Assembly: GCA_032622095.1 (NCBI GenBank)
Contig: CP136069.1
Location: forward strand, 5,938,976 to 6,002,975
DNA: 64,000 nucleotides
Direction: 5' to 3'
Source: Siphonodentalium dalli
Taxonomy: Eukaryota; Mollusca; Scaphopoda; Gadilida; Siphonodentaliidae
Numbering within the stretch: position 1 is the stretch's first letter; every line of letters starts with the position of its first letter. This document shows, piece by piece, positions 20,179 to 29,951 of this stretch. Under the pieces are notes generated by a model. The model saw only the letters and a list, made by a program, of their open reading frames with translations. It did not search any database and was not told where the DNA came from. A program made the position numbers and the translations under genes.

Positions 20179-20620
20179 AGGTACTCAATCCGATCAAACT
20201 GCCCCCATATCATCAAGTTACAACAATAACATTTCTTCAAAATATGCTTTAATTATCAGAATCGATTAATTACAACAAAATAATGCTAACCACGTCAACT
20301 ATGGTACAAAATTTCCGAAAACGTGTTATTTATTTATTTATCAACATGTTGTTCAATTGAGTATCACGAAATTTTGCCGTATTACCACTTGATTTTTAGA
20401 GTTATCCATCTTCATCCGCAATTTTTTCGGAGACCGTCGGTTTGATGACTTTTTTCTGGTCCACAAATAAGTACACATTTCAAGAAATAACATTTGTTTT
20501 AAATCGATATCTGATCACTCAAGCTTGATGGGTGGGTTCCTCGACTCGAATCAAATATTTTGTTTAACCCCGAAGCCAAAGAAATAATAATTTGGGAGCG
20601 TCTGATCTGATTGAGTACCT
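20179..20620. mobile_element. TTAA-flanked element R, copy 1
   Basis: It is 442 bp between TTAA at 20,175-20,178 and 20,621-20,624. The ends are AGGTACTCAATC and its complement. It contains GGGTTCCTCGACTCGAATCA, whose reverse complement lies in copy 2 at 55.9 kb. The TTAA duplication suggests a piggyBac-like mode of insertion, although AGG ends are not the usual CCC, so the superfamily is uncertain. No coding region. Confidence 0.8.
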
Positions 20621-20700
20621 TTAAGAGACACTATCTAACAATTGCGACATTTTCCACATCCTTCTCATCTGGTTACCTCCTGTTGCATACTTTTGGTTAT

Positions 20701-20806
20701 TAAACCCTGCCATGGCTGGAGCTTCCTGTAGGGAGCCCCATACAGGTGACAGCTTGTATTGCCGAGTATCGTCTACTCACGTCAGTGAGGGGCTCCATAA
20801 GGGTTA
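20701..20806. mobile_element. Family C mini-hairpin element, divergent copy
   Basis: Left AACCCTGCCATGG and GGGAGCCCCATACAGG, right GAGGGGCTCCATAAGGGTTA. The stem around GAGCCCC/GGGGCTC is preserved and the loop holds GAGTATCGTCTACTCA. It lies between element R and the resumption of repeat X. Confidence 0.55.
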
Positions 20807-20813
20807 TGCATCT

Positions 20814-20885
20814 TTAAACTATTCGACGCAGTGCTGTGCGGTAGTTGCAACCAGGGCACAAATATGAACTATAAATAAATATATT
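20814..20885 (+). repeat. Dispersed repeat X, copy 4, right part
   Basis: TTCGACGCAGTGCTGTGCGG and TAGTTGCAACCAGGGCACAA continue X after the inserted DNA. A further TTAA lies at its start. Between element R and this point about 190 bp (20,625-20,813) are foreign to the other X copies. Confidence 0.6.
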
Positions 20886-20984
20886 ATAAATCGGATTCAA
20901 TGTACTGCAAATCAATGTAATATGAATCAGTATTATATGATCATAAGTTTCTTTTTCCAATTCCTATGCTTAAAACGTAACGAA

Positions 20985-21693
20985 AGGGACGTAAACCAGC
21001 ATTATCCCGACCGATTTCACTAGAGGGTTTACGTAAACCATCATTATCTCTACCGATTTCACTAGCTGGTTGACGAACACCATCATTATCCCTACCGATA
21101 TCACCAGCTGGTTGACGTAAACCAGCATTATCCCTACCGATTTCACTAGCTGGTTGACGTAAACCATCATTATCTCTACCGATTTCACTAGCTGGTTGAC
21201 GTAAACCATAATTATCCCTACCGATTTCACTGTAGCTGGTTGACGTAAACCAGTAATATCCCTACCGATTTCACTAGCTGGTTGACGTAAACCATCATTT
21301 ACCGATTTCACTAGCTGGTTGACGTAAACCATCATTATCTCTACCGATTTCACTATAGCTGGTTGACGTAAACCAGTAATATACCTACTGATTTCACTAG
21401 CTGGTTGACGTAAATCAGTAACATCCCTACTGATTTCACTAGCTAGTTGACGTAAACCATAATTATCCCTACTGATTTCACTAGCTGGTTGATGTAAACC
21501 ATCATTATCCCTACCGATTTCACTTCCTTACCGATTTCACTAGCTGGTTGATGTAAACCATCATTATCTCTACTGATTTCACTATAGCTGGTTGACGTAA
21601 ACCATCATTATCTCTACCGATATCACTAGCTGGTTGACGTAAACCATCATTATCTCTACCGATTTCACTATAGCTGGTTGACGTAAACCAGTA
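20985..21693 (+). repeat. 42-bp minisatellite, left part, about 17 copies
   Basis: Units are built from CCCTACCGATTTCACTAGC and TGGTTGACGTAAACCATCAT. Variants insert TAT before AGCTGG (45 bp) or replace CATCATTAT by CAGTAATAT. The minus-strand frame full of SVEIMMVYVNQLV is a repeat artefact. The array resumes for two units at 22,221-22,300 after an insertion. Confidence 0.95.
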
Positions 21694-22107
21694 TTTTATT
21701 ACATATCTATCAACGTAATTCGCATGATCGCACGACGTTCCAGGCGTGTGATAATTCTCAGAATCGCACTAGTGCAATCTGTCGACGGAACTATTTCATT
21801 CAGTGTTGTTAGACTGGCTTTCGCCGTTACTATTTTTACTTTTTCAACTGTTCAACGCAAGGGCGACAACCCACTTGCCGAAATCTCAGCGCGCTGATTG
21901 GGTTATATTTTTGGAAAATCTGGGAAAACCAAATTAACACCTTTATGCGGGTCAAGATGGGTCAAGTTCACTCGCGGATAGAAGGGCTCCCTGTCTGATT
22001 GTTGCGTTAACCCTAAAATGCCGTTAAACTCAATTAAATTCACATTTTCTGTACCGGAGATGTACGATTGTGAGTCAACTTACTATGATACGTAGATATG
22101 TAATAAA
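21694..22107. mobile_element. Putative inverted-repeat insertion in the 42-bp array
   Basis: The left end TTTTATTACATATCTATCAA and the right end TAGATATGTAATAAAA are complementary over about 16 bp. The enclosed 410 bp have no similarity to the minisatellite that surrounds them. No target duplication is clear, so element status is tentative. Confidence 0.5.
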
Positions 22108-22108
22108 A

Positions 22109-22220
22109 ATAGAACCGCATGATTGTTTGAATTTTGACGAAATTATCGCACTCGATTTGTTGGCGCCAACAAATCTCGTGCGATAATTTCGTCAAAATTC
22201 AGACACTCATGCGGTTCTAT
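22109..22220. repeat. 112-bp near-perfect palindrome
   Basis: The arms begin ATAGAACCGCAT and mirror each other through GACGAAATTATCGCAC to a centre TTGGCGCCAA, with only a few mismatches. It can extrude as a long hairpin. It abuts the inverted-repeat insertion on its left and the resumed 42-bp array on its right. Confidence 0.9.
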
Positions 22221-22300
22221 CTATATCCCTACCGATTTCACTATAGCTGGTTGACGTAAAAGAGTATTATCCCTACCGATTTAACTGGCTGGTTTACGTC
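22221..22300 (+). repeat. 42-bp minisatellite, right remnant
   Basis: Two more units (CCCTACCGATTTCACTATAG, TGGTTGACGTAAAAGAG, CCCTACCGATTTAACTGG) show that the palindrome and its neighbour interrupted the array. Confidence 0.85.
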
Positions 22301-22630
22301 AAAGGAAACTTGTACTAATGAGTGTCAAGGTACTCACTATACGGTGGGTGGGGAAAATGAAAATAAATAAAACGCCAGTCAGCTGAGTCACGTGATCGCC
22401 GGAAGTGCATGTCTGTGGATATTTATTCCTTCGGGATTGGCTTGCTCTGTTGATATTTCCGAACAACTTTGCTAATTCTAGTTTAATAAACACCTCGAAC
22501 TGCCGGGTAATAGATCAAAAAGCACCTGGCGAGAATCGATCAACGCAGTGTATGCCGAGTTTATATAAACACACGCAATCCAACGCTCGCCTTGTCAAGG
22601 TTCAAGGTCAAAGTCATTCTGATTTTTTTT
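22301..22630. other. No recognisable feature
   Basis: Between the 42-bp array and family A element A4. It contains one AAGGTTCAAGGTCAAAGTCA-like stretch near 22,598. No gene is supported. Confidence 0.4.
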
Positions 22631-23000
22631 ACCCTGTGCCAATGCATTCTCTTATATATGCGAGTCGACCATAGGTCGCCTCGCATATATAAGAGAATGC
22701 ATTGGCCTAACAATTTTTTACAATTTTAATATTATTTTCTTGTATTCTTTAACAATTTTATAATTTCACCCATATAGAGCCCCAGACAAACATGAGCAGA
22801 CGACACTCTTCTATATGCTTCTATATATGTGTGGGGCTCCCTGCAGGGTAATGGATGTTTTTTATTTTATGTCCTAAAAATTGTAAGAAACATTTATTTA
22901 AAAAACATGATAAAAAATTGTTAGGCCAATGCATTCTCTTATATATGCGAGGCGACCTATGGTCGACTCGCATATATAAGAGAATGCATTGGCATAGGGT
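22631..23000. mobile_element. Family A double-hairpin element, long form (A4)
   Basis: ACCCTGTGCCAATGCATTCT opens it and the complement closes it (GCATTGGCATAGGGT). The 370-bp length equals the core of A1, but the orientation of the spacer is opposite. The spacer carries the mini-hairpin C (about 22,767-22,853, GAGCCCCAGACAAACATGAG to GTGTGGGGCTCCCTGCAGGG). The outer right flank again reads CCCGACT then GGATTTGATATGGCGGGTCA, the longer inverted-repeat end of A1, but the left flank lacks it. Confidence 0.85.
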
Positions 23001-23214
23001 AAAAAATCCCGACTTGCGACTGGATTTGATATGGCGGGTCACAAATGTCCATAAATAGTTAGTTGATCGATTCCATGTGATTTATTTCATAATCCTGCCA
23101 CGCGTCGACATTGGGTGGGTTATGAGAATTAATTGTCCATTTTGCAATCTCCAGGTTTTAGAATCTTTTTTTTAAGGACTGTACTGTGCTCGCTTCGTCG
23201 TACCTAGGTGAGAT

Positions 23215-23372
23215 ATAGGGACCTGGTTGTTGGGTAAAGGTAAGCCGCCCTTGTGAAGGGCTTGTAAGAATCGCTGATGGCAGCATGTATAGAATAGAAG
23301 ATCGGCATTACTCAACAACTGGGGCAATACTGTGAAGCACTTAGGGGATAGGCGCTATATAAGCACCATTTT
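23215..23372 (+). mobile_element. Possible L2/SINE-type tail fragment
   Basis: The string CTGTGAAGCACTTAGGGGAT followed by AGGCGCTATATAAGCACCAT resembles the 3' tails shared by L2-clade LINEs and the SINEs that borrow them (family knowledge, from memory). No poly-A or short tandem tail follows because a family A element begins at 23,376. Only the fragment is present. Confidence 0.35.
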
Positions 23373-23375
23373 TTT

Positions 23376-23754
23376 ACCCTGTGCCAATGCATTCTCTTAT
23401 ATATGCGAGGCGACCTATTGAGTCGACCATAGGTCGCCTCGCATATATAAGAGAATGCATTGGCCTAACAATTTTTTACAATTTTAATAATTTTTTCTTG
23501 TATTCTTTAACAATTTTATAATTTCACCCATACAGAGCCCCAGAAAAACATGAGCAGACGACACTCTTATATATGCTTCTATATATGTGTGGGGCTCCCT
23601 GCAGGGTAATGGATGTTTTTTATTTTATGTCCTAAAAATTGTAAGAATGTTTTTTTTTAAATGATAAAAAATTGTTAGGCCAATGCATTCTCTTATATAT
23701 GCGAGGCGACATATGGTCGACTCGCATATACAAGAGAATGCATTGGCACAGGGT
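23376..23754. mobile_element. Family A double-hairpin element, long form (A5)
   Basis: Same order and orientation as A4: hairpin, A/T-rich spacer with mini-hairpin C (about 23,535-23,611), hairpin. The left hairpin has an enlarged centre (CGACCTATTGAGTCGACCAT) from a local duplication. The closeness to A4 suggests local amplification. Confidence 0.85.
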
Positions 23755-23975
23755 AAGAATTTTTATTATTTCGCGCTCCACGTGTATAATGTTTCGCTGT
23801 TTCTTGGTATACAGTGGGCGCATGGGCGTTCTATTTACAGAATGGGAATTTTTGGACGGATTAAAAGTCGAACTTCGACCCGGAGGCCGAGTCCGGTAAA
23901 AAGTATAGAGGGGGATTTCAATTTCGATTGTTATTCGGATGCCAAGAAGTGCAAGGCGATTAGTTCTATGAGTTG

Positions 23976-24085
23976 GTCATTCGTGAAACCAATATATTTT
24001 ATATTCTATAATTACAATCATGGGTATATAATATATATGATCTTAAGCGCGTTACCATTTCTGATTGTGGTTTTCTTGTTATCTG
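23976..24085 (-). repeat. Dispersed repeat J
   Basis: ATTCGTGAAACCAATATATT through ATTACAATCATGGGTATATA to GCGCGTTACCATTTCTGATT is the reverse complement of 57.85-57.96 kb. No coding support. Confidence 0.65.
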
Positions 24086-24092
24086 TAAGGTT

Positions 24093-24240
24093 CGTTTCTG
24101 GTATTCGCGTTTGTTTCGTTTCTATAGTATTCGCGTTTGTTTCGTTTCTATAGTATTCGCGTTTGTTTTGTTTCTATAGTATTCACATTTGTTTCGTTTC
24201 TATATATAGTATTCGCATTTGGTTCGTTTCTTTGATAGAT
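24093..24240 (+). repeat. 26-bp tandem repeat, five copies
   Basis: GTATTCGCGTTTGTTTCGTT plus TCTATA recurs; the last units are diverged (GTATTCACATTTG, GTATTCGCATTTGG). Confidence 0.85.
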
Positions 24241-24489
24241 TAGGCTTTTTCGCAATTCCAACCAATTCTTTGTATTAATCAGCTGGCTTTTCATATGCAA
24301 TTAACTTGTCAATTCTCACCATGCGGGCGCTCACTAATTATCATTCAATCACACCTAATTCTCAGCATTGCTTTTAATAATTACTGTTGTCGAACTGTTA
24401 ATGCCAACATGTTGATCGGATATTTTATATTGCAAATATGTTAATCGAATCCCGCGTCATTAAAGGCGAGTCGCCAATTATTTTTTGAT

Positions 24490-24895
24490 AGTGACTTTAT
24501 ATACGGTTTTAATAACAATTTATGCCATAAAATATGATTAAAATGTTATAATTTATAACTATTTGAAACATCTGTGTCCCAGAAGATGCCCACAGAGAAA
24601 TAGAAGACTTCCCCCTTTGTTATCCAGAATGCAACAGAATTCAAACTGTTTTCAATGGAAGGGGAATAACTCTATCTTTAATATATATAGTTATTCCCCC
24701 TGCATTGAAAATAATACTGATTTTTACTTCAATCTTGATGACAAAACGTGTTGGCAACTCAACAAAAACAACATGTCCACAGTTTATTACATCGGATAAG
24801 TTGGTAATACAATGTTTTGGAGCTTCCTCTTTCAAATGGTATATAATATGGCATATATTTTATATAATGTAATCTGTGGGTTCGAAAATTAGGTG
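24490..24895 (-). repeat. Dispersed repeat G, near-complete copy in reverse orientation, with an empty element R site
   Basis: Its reverse complement matches 55.66-55.84 plus 56.28-56.50 kb. Landmarks are TATACGGTTTTAATAACAAT, CATCTGTGTCCCAGAAGATG, TGCAACAGAATTC, and TACAATGTTTTGGAGCTTCC. The TTAA at 24,678-24,681 is uninterrupted here, while in the 55.8-kb copy element R occupies the equivalent TTAA. Internal GGGGAATAACTC and GTTATTCCCC make a small hairpin. Confidence 0.7.
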
Positions 24896-24900
24896 GGCCT

Positions 24901-26262
24901 TTAATTCACACATATGCATGCTTTCTATATAATATCTTGTTAAACTCTTATGTTACGTCATTAATTCACACATGTGCATGCTCTCTATGTAATATATTGT
25001 TAAAATGTTATGTTACGTCATTAAAATCACACATGTGCATGCTCTCTATATAATATCTTGTTAAAATGTTCTATGTTACGTCATTAATTCACACATGTGC
25101 ATGCTCTCAATATAATAACTTGTTAAAATGTTATGTTACGTCATTAATTCACACATGTGCATGCTCTCTATATAATAACTTGTTAAAATGTTCTATGTTA
25201 CGTCATTAATTCACACATGTGCATGCTCTCTATCTAATATCTTGTTAAAATGTTCTATGTTACGTCATTAATTCACACATGTGCATGCTCTCTATGTAAT
25301 ATCTTGTTAAAATGTTCTATGTTACGTCATTAATTCACACATGTGCATGCTCTCTATATAATAACTTTAAAAAATGTTCTATGTTACGTCATTGATTCAC
25401 ACATGTGCATGCTCTCTATATAATAACTTGTTAAAATGTTCTATGTTACGTCATTAATTCACACATGTGCATGCTCTCTATATAATAACTTGTTAAAATG
25501 TTCTATATTACGTCATTAATTCACACATGTGCATGCTCTCTATATAATAACTTGTTAAAATGTTCTATGTTACGTCATTAATTCACACATGTGCATGCTC
25601 TCTATATAATAACTTGTTAAAATGTTATGATACGTCATTAATTCACACATGTGCATGCTCTCTATATAATAACTTGTTACAATGTTCTATGTTACGTCAT
25701 TAATTCACACATGTGCATGCTCTCTATATAATAACTTGTTAAAATGTTCTATGTTACGTCATTAATTCACACATGTGCATGCTCTCTATATAATAACTTG
25801 TTAAAATGTTCTATGTTACGTCATTAATTCACACATGTGCATGCTTTCTATATTATATATTGTTAAAATGTTCTATGTTACGTCATTAATTCACACATGT
25901 GCATGCTTTCTATATAATAACTTGTTAAAATGTTCTATGTTACCGGTACGTCATTAATTCACACATGTGCATGCTTTCTATATTATATATTGTTAAAATG
26001 TTCTATGTTACGTCATTAATTCACACATGTGCATGCTTTCTATATAATATCTTGTTAAAATGTTCTATGTTATGTCATTAATTCACACATGTGCATGCTC
26101 TCTATGTAATATCTTGTTAAAATGTTCTATGTTACGTCATTAATTCACAAATGTGCATGCTCTCTATATAATAACTTGTTAAAATGTTCTATGTTACGTC
26201 ATTAATTCACACATGTGCATGCTCTCTATATAATATCCTGATAAAATGTTCTACGTTACTTT
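24901..26262 (+). repeat. 62-bp minisatellite, about 22 copies
   Basis: The unit is TTAATTCACACATGTGCATG, then CTCTCTATATAATAACTTG, then TTAAAATGTTCTATGTTACG, then TCA. Many copies in the centre are identical or nearly so. Each carries the palindromic ACATGT and a TTACGTCA octamer. One unit at about 25,942 holds a 5-bp insertion (CCGGT) beside the octamer. Confidence 0.95.
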
Positions 26263-26979
26263 ATGTTCTGGGAACTCCGCCGTTAAGTCACAGTTCCACG
26301 TATTATACAGCCGGAGTGCCGAGTGTTGTGTGGACCGCTTCCAACTATACCGGAATATCCGATAGACTCAACCTTGATTCAACCCGAAAGCAGCTCTGCT
26401 AAATTAGTTCTACTAAACAAGCTATAGCATATCACGTGACTATATATAGCATATCATAGCATGCTATATTTGTTCTCACGTGACTATATATAGCCTATCA
26501 TAGCATGCTATATTTCATCTCACGTGACTAGCTAAGTCTTATCCACGCTCGTGATCGAATGCTTGACATATTTCCGATAGCTCTGCCCCCCAAATCGGTA
26601 GTCCGCTTCCTAATTTTAGCACACCCACTATCGCTGGGAAAATCCAGAAATCTATTTTTAACATGCATGCTATTCTGCGGATGTAATTTGAAAGTCATCT
26701 CCGCCTTGCTGGAAAAGTTCAACATTTTTGTCCGAAATGTCTTTGTAATAGATGAATGAAGTACAATAAATGACCACATATATACTGGAATTCTGTATGT
26801 TATTCGTGATTGGTTCCACATGTTTGATATAATGATAAATCCCGTTCCTCTATCGATGATCATAACATCGCTTCGACTTTTGTTTTCAATTCCCTTAGTT
26901 CGCACTATGCTAATATTTCGAAACGAATCTTAAGTTTGTTTTGATAGAACGCCCAAATAAAGCTTCAACAGCCTAAAAT
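26263..26979. other. Apparently single-copy DNA with a CACGTGACTATATATAGC repeat
   Basis: At 26,417-26,530 TCACGTGACTATATATAGC and CATAGCATGCTATAT occur in two near-identical units, with a third CACGTGACTAGC. The 125-codon minus-strand frame (26,905-26,528) resembles no family I know; I leave it uncalled. The end (CAAATAAAGCTTCAACAGCC) matches 16.79 kb inside element P. Confidence 0.45.
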
Positions 26980-27250
26980 ACCCTGTGCCAATGCATTCTC
27001 TTATATATGCGAGTCGACCATAGGTCGCCTCGCATATATAAGAGAATGCATTGGCCTAACAATTTTTTATCATTTTTTTTAAATAAATGTTTCTTACAAT
27101 TTTTAGGACATAAAATAAAAAACATCCATTACCCTGCAGGGAGCCCCACACATATATAGAAGCATATAGAAGAGTGTCGTCTGCTCATGTTTGTCTGGGG
27201 CTCTGTATGGGTGAAATTTTAAAATTGTTAAATAATACAAGATACAAGTA
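26980..27250. mobile_element. Family A element lacking its right hairpin (A6)
   Basis: It starts ACCCTGTGCCAATGCATTCT with a complete first hairpin. The spacer with mini-hairpin C (about 27,127-27,213) follows in the A1 orientation and then breaks off at AATAATACAAGATACAAG. The 30-bp minisatellite begins about 40 bp later. Confidence 0.8.
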
Positions 27251-27288
27251 TTATATTGTTAGCTAGTTAACATGATCTGGCTGTGTGA

Positions 27289-27683
27289 ATTGTTTGACAT
27301 GGGATCTAGATGGGACAGATTGTTTGACATGGGATCTAGATGGGGGCAGATTGTTTGACATGGGATCTAGATGGGGCAGATTGTTTGACATGGGATCTAG
27401 ATGGGGCAGATTGTTTGACATGGGATCTAGATTGGGCAGATTGTTTGACATGGGATCTAGATGGGGCAGATTGTTTGACATGGGATCTAGATGGGGCAGA
27501 TTGTTTGACATGGGATCTAGATGGGGCAGATTATTTGACATGAGATCTAGATGGGGCAGATTATTTGACATGGGATCTAGATGGGGCAGATTGTTTGACA
27601 TGGGATCTAGATGGGGCAGATTGTTTGACATGGGATCTAGATGGGGCAGATTGTTTGACATGGGATCTAGATGGGGCAGATTG
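27289..27683 (+). repeat. 30-bp minisatellite, 13 copies
   Basis: The unit TTGTTTGACATGGGATCTAG plus ATGGGGCAGA is nearly invariant. One unit has an extra G. Because 30 is divisible by three, both strands stay open and read as 10-residue repeats (MSNNLPHLDP on minus, MGSRWGRLFD on plus). Equal openness of several frames and the lack of flanking coding sequence argue against a protein. Confidence 0.95.
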
Positions 27684-27869
27684 AAGAACGTTCGATAAAA
27701 TATAATAAATACATGTATTGCACGGCTTGTCGTTGACTATATGGCAAAATAGTGGCCCACAGTGAGGAATGGTCCCCTTGACGTCTGATTGACCGAGAGC
27801 TGTGTCATATATATTCTATACTGTCGCATGTGCTTCATTTAGCACATGTACTGCTATACTAGTTATACG

Positions 27870-28120
27870 TAGTGCCTGTCATTGGCAGAATGAGGTTCCT
27901 AGAGGGTTAATTGAGTGACGCTAGCACGCATAGCGGGCTAGCATTAATAATTCACCCTCTTGGAACCTCAATCTACTTTGACCTCATCTTCTCTGGACAG
28001 ATGATCAAATTTCTACAGAAACTTCTTCACATATATTCTATTTCTTCATAGCAGATGGGGCCATGTAGAATGAGGTTACCAGAGGGTGAATTTGATGATG
28101 GTAGCCCACTATACGCCAAA
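27870..28120. mobile_element. Family B element (B5)
   Basis: First hairpin: GCAGAATGAGGTTCCTAGAG, GTGACGCTAGC, then TTCACCCTCTTGGAACCTC. It is followed by CCTCATCTTCTCTGGA, AAATTTCTACAGAAACTTCT and a second, incomplete hairpin (GTAGAATGAGGTTACCAGAG, GGTGAATTTGATGATGG). Confidence 0.75.
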
Positions 28121-28816
28121 TAACTTAGTCATGCGCGGCCATATATATTGGATACATCCAGCTCCGTTCTGTTTTTAGTGCTGAAGGTCAAAGTTCTGGA
28201 GTTGCATTCCATTTATCGTGTCACGTAGCTAGCGGAGAAGGTAGATTGGCCGTGTACGGGAACAAAACCAGGAGTCCAGAAGTTTTGATAACTTTCATAT
28301 TTGTGTATAAGTCTTGGCCGGTAAGCACTATGTATACAGGTAATATAGAGATGTTGCGGGTAGCAAGGTTCCAGGATAAGTGCCGTTCTTGCTCTCGAGA
28401 ACGGGTAGTTATTTTCTAGTGTCGGTGGTATCATCTGTCCATATAAGGTCATATGATATCCATGTTATCTATACGTTCACTATAACGTATATCACACTAT
28501 TTGTTACTGGATTATTCTATTCTTCTACTCATACCTGTGTTGTACAATGAGTGCAACCAGTCATAGCAATTAAGGTTTGCTCTTGTTAATTGTGCGTGTA
28601 CGCTAGTATTCATCGTATTATATGTATCTCCTGTGCACAGTGCTTACCACTACACAATTAGCCCTATCAATACAACAACGGGGAATGGAAGATTATCCCA
28701 GATCCGGGAACACACCAAACTATATCTATTATACTATCTTATGTACTATCGGACAATGGAATTCGTGAATATCCGAAAGCTCCACATATGGAATGCTACT
28801 ACAGAACAGTTACATG
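28121..28816. other. Apparently single-copy DNA, no gene recognised
   Basis: No internal repeat or match elsewhere in the window was found by eye. Two short reading frames (28,452-28,213 minus; 28,633-28,836 plus) are unremarkable. Confidence 0.4.
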
Positions 28817-28818
28817 TA

Positions 28819-29031
28819 CAGTATTGCCCAAAGTAATTGACCACTTAACCACAGTTGAATTATGGGTAAATTTTCAGGATTTAGTCGGAAATTTGGCTTG
28901 TTGCCATTCATAAGAATGCTCTCGCCGAGAGCTTTCCGATGAAAGGCAACAAGCCATATTTCCGGCTAAATCCTGAAAAATTACCCATAATTCTGCTGTG
29001 GTTAAGTGGTCAATTACTTTGGGCATTACTG
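28819..29031. mobile_element. TA-flanked foldback MITE of family D, fullest copy (D4)
   Basis: TA lies on both sides (28,817-28,818 and 29,032-29,033). The arms are about 100 bp each: CAGTATTGCCCAAAGTAATT against AATTACTTTGGGCATTACTG, meeting at AATGCTCTCGCCGAGAGCTT. It is almost entirely a hairpin. No coding capacity. Confidence 0.9.
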
Positions 29032-29393
29032 TAGCACTAAAAACGGAACGGGGTTTTCACAGAAAGCTCCAGACATGGAAGAGTTAATAAGGGAGGTAAC
29101 TCCAGTCATGGAAGGGTTAATAAGTACATAGGGCACGAGAGGATCTTGGATGCAACGTCGAAGGGCATTTTAACGACCAAGTGTGGAATTTCTAAGCATT
29201 AGTAATGAGAAAATAATAGGAGATTTGCAATCCGGTGCGGTGGTGGAGCCAAGTTGATAGCGTTATATCTCTAATGGTAGAAATGGAAATGTTTCTCGCT
29301 GAGCGAGGATATGTTATCTTCACTTGCAATAAGAATTATCCCTGCGTGCTGAGAGTAAAATTTAAATCCAACGGCTTATTTAACCCTTTGAGT

Positions 29394-29616
29394 GCCAGGG
29401 GCCGATATTATCGGCCCTAAACCTACACAATAAGTATGTTAAAGAATATAATAAAATATATTAAAATTGTAAAAAAAAAAAAAAAAAAAAACAATGTTAA
29501 GCCAATGCATTCTCTTATATATGCGAGGCGACCTATGGTCGACTCGCATATATAAGAGAATGCATTGGCACAGGGTATATGGGTTGATACAAAAATCGGA
29601 CCTGGCACTCAAAGGG
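29394..29616. mobile_element. TTAA-flanked element Q (piggyBac-like) containing half a family A element
   Basis: Flanks are TTAA (29,390-29,393 and 29,617-29,620). The ends are CCCTTTGAGTGCCAGG and its complement. Just inside the left end is a small palindrome GGGCCGATATTATCGGCCC. The interior has an A-run (29,471-29,491) and a single family A hairpin (29,499-29,577). CCC ends and TTAA duplication fit piggyBac (known). No transposase. Confidence 0.85.
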
Positions 29617-29902
29617 TTAAATAATCTCTGTCTAAACAAATTGAACAACCATATTGTCACATTTCCCAGGACATCACAATATATGAACGAAATTGAATGT
29701 TTCTCTATACTAAAGCGGCTTATTAAAATCTTCTAGCCTAGAATTATATGTAATAATTTTATACATTTGTTGCATTCCTGCCATGGGAATAAAATACCGA
29801 ACAATTGAAACTTGTATACATATAACATGCTTATATGCGCCATATTACTTAGCCACGGCCATTCTGGATCCATCCAGTCCAGTATCGTGTTGTGATTGTA
29901 AC

Positions 29903-29945
29903 TAACCCTTTGGCCGGTTTTGGCCGGTTTGTTGGGTAAAGGGTT
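29903..29945. mobile_element. Minimal CCCTTT/AAAGGG element end pair
   Basis: TAACCCTTTGGCCGG at the left and GTTGGGTAAAGGGTTAA at the right enclose only CCGGTTTTGGCCGG. These are the same motifs as the ends and CCGGCCAAAA run of element P, so this is either an extreme deletion derivative or a fused pair of ends. Confidence 0.55.
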
Positions 29946-29951
29946 AATGCC

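Noticed and set aside
23638-23823. Recurring CQCILLYMRVDH peptide in frames across the window as a conserved small protein
   Set aside because: It is the translation of the family A palindrome and appears on both strands of every copy.
26528-26905. 125-codon minus-strand frame in apparently single-copy DNA
   Set aside because: No recognised domain; the length is plausible by chance. Kept only as a note; homology search or RNA-seq would decide.
27263-27698. Reading frames of 132 and 137 codons with ten-residue repeats
   Set aside because: A 30-bp repeat keeps frames open on both strands; no start context, exon signal or flanking coding sequence supports a protein.
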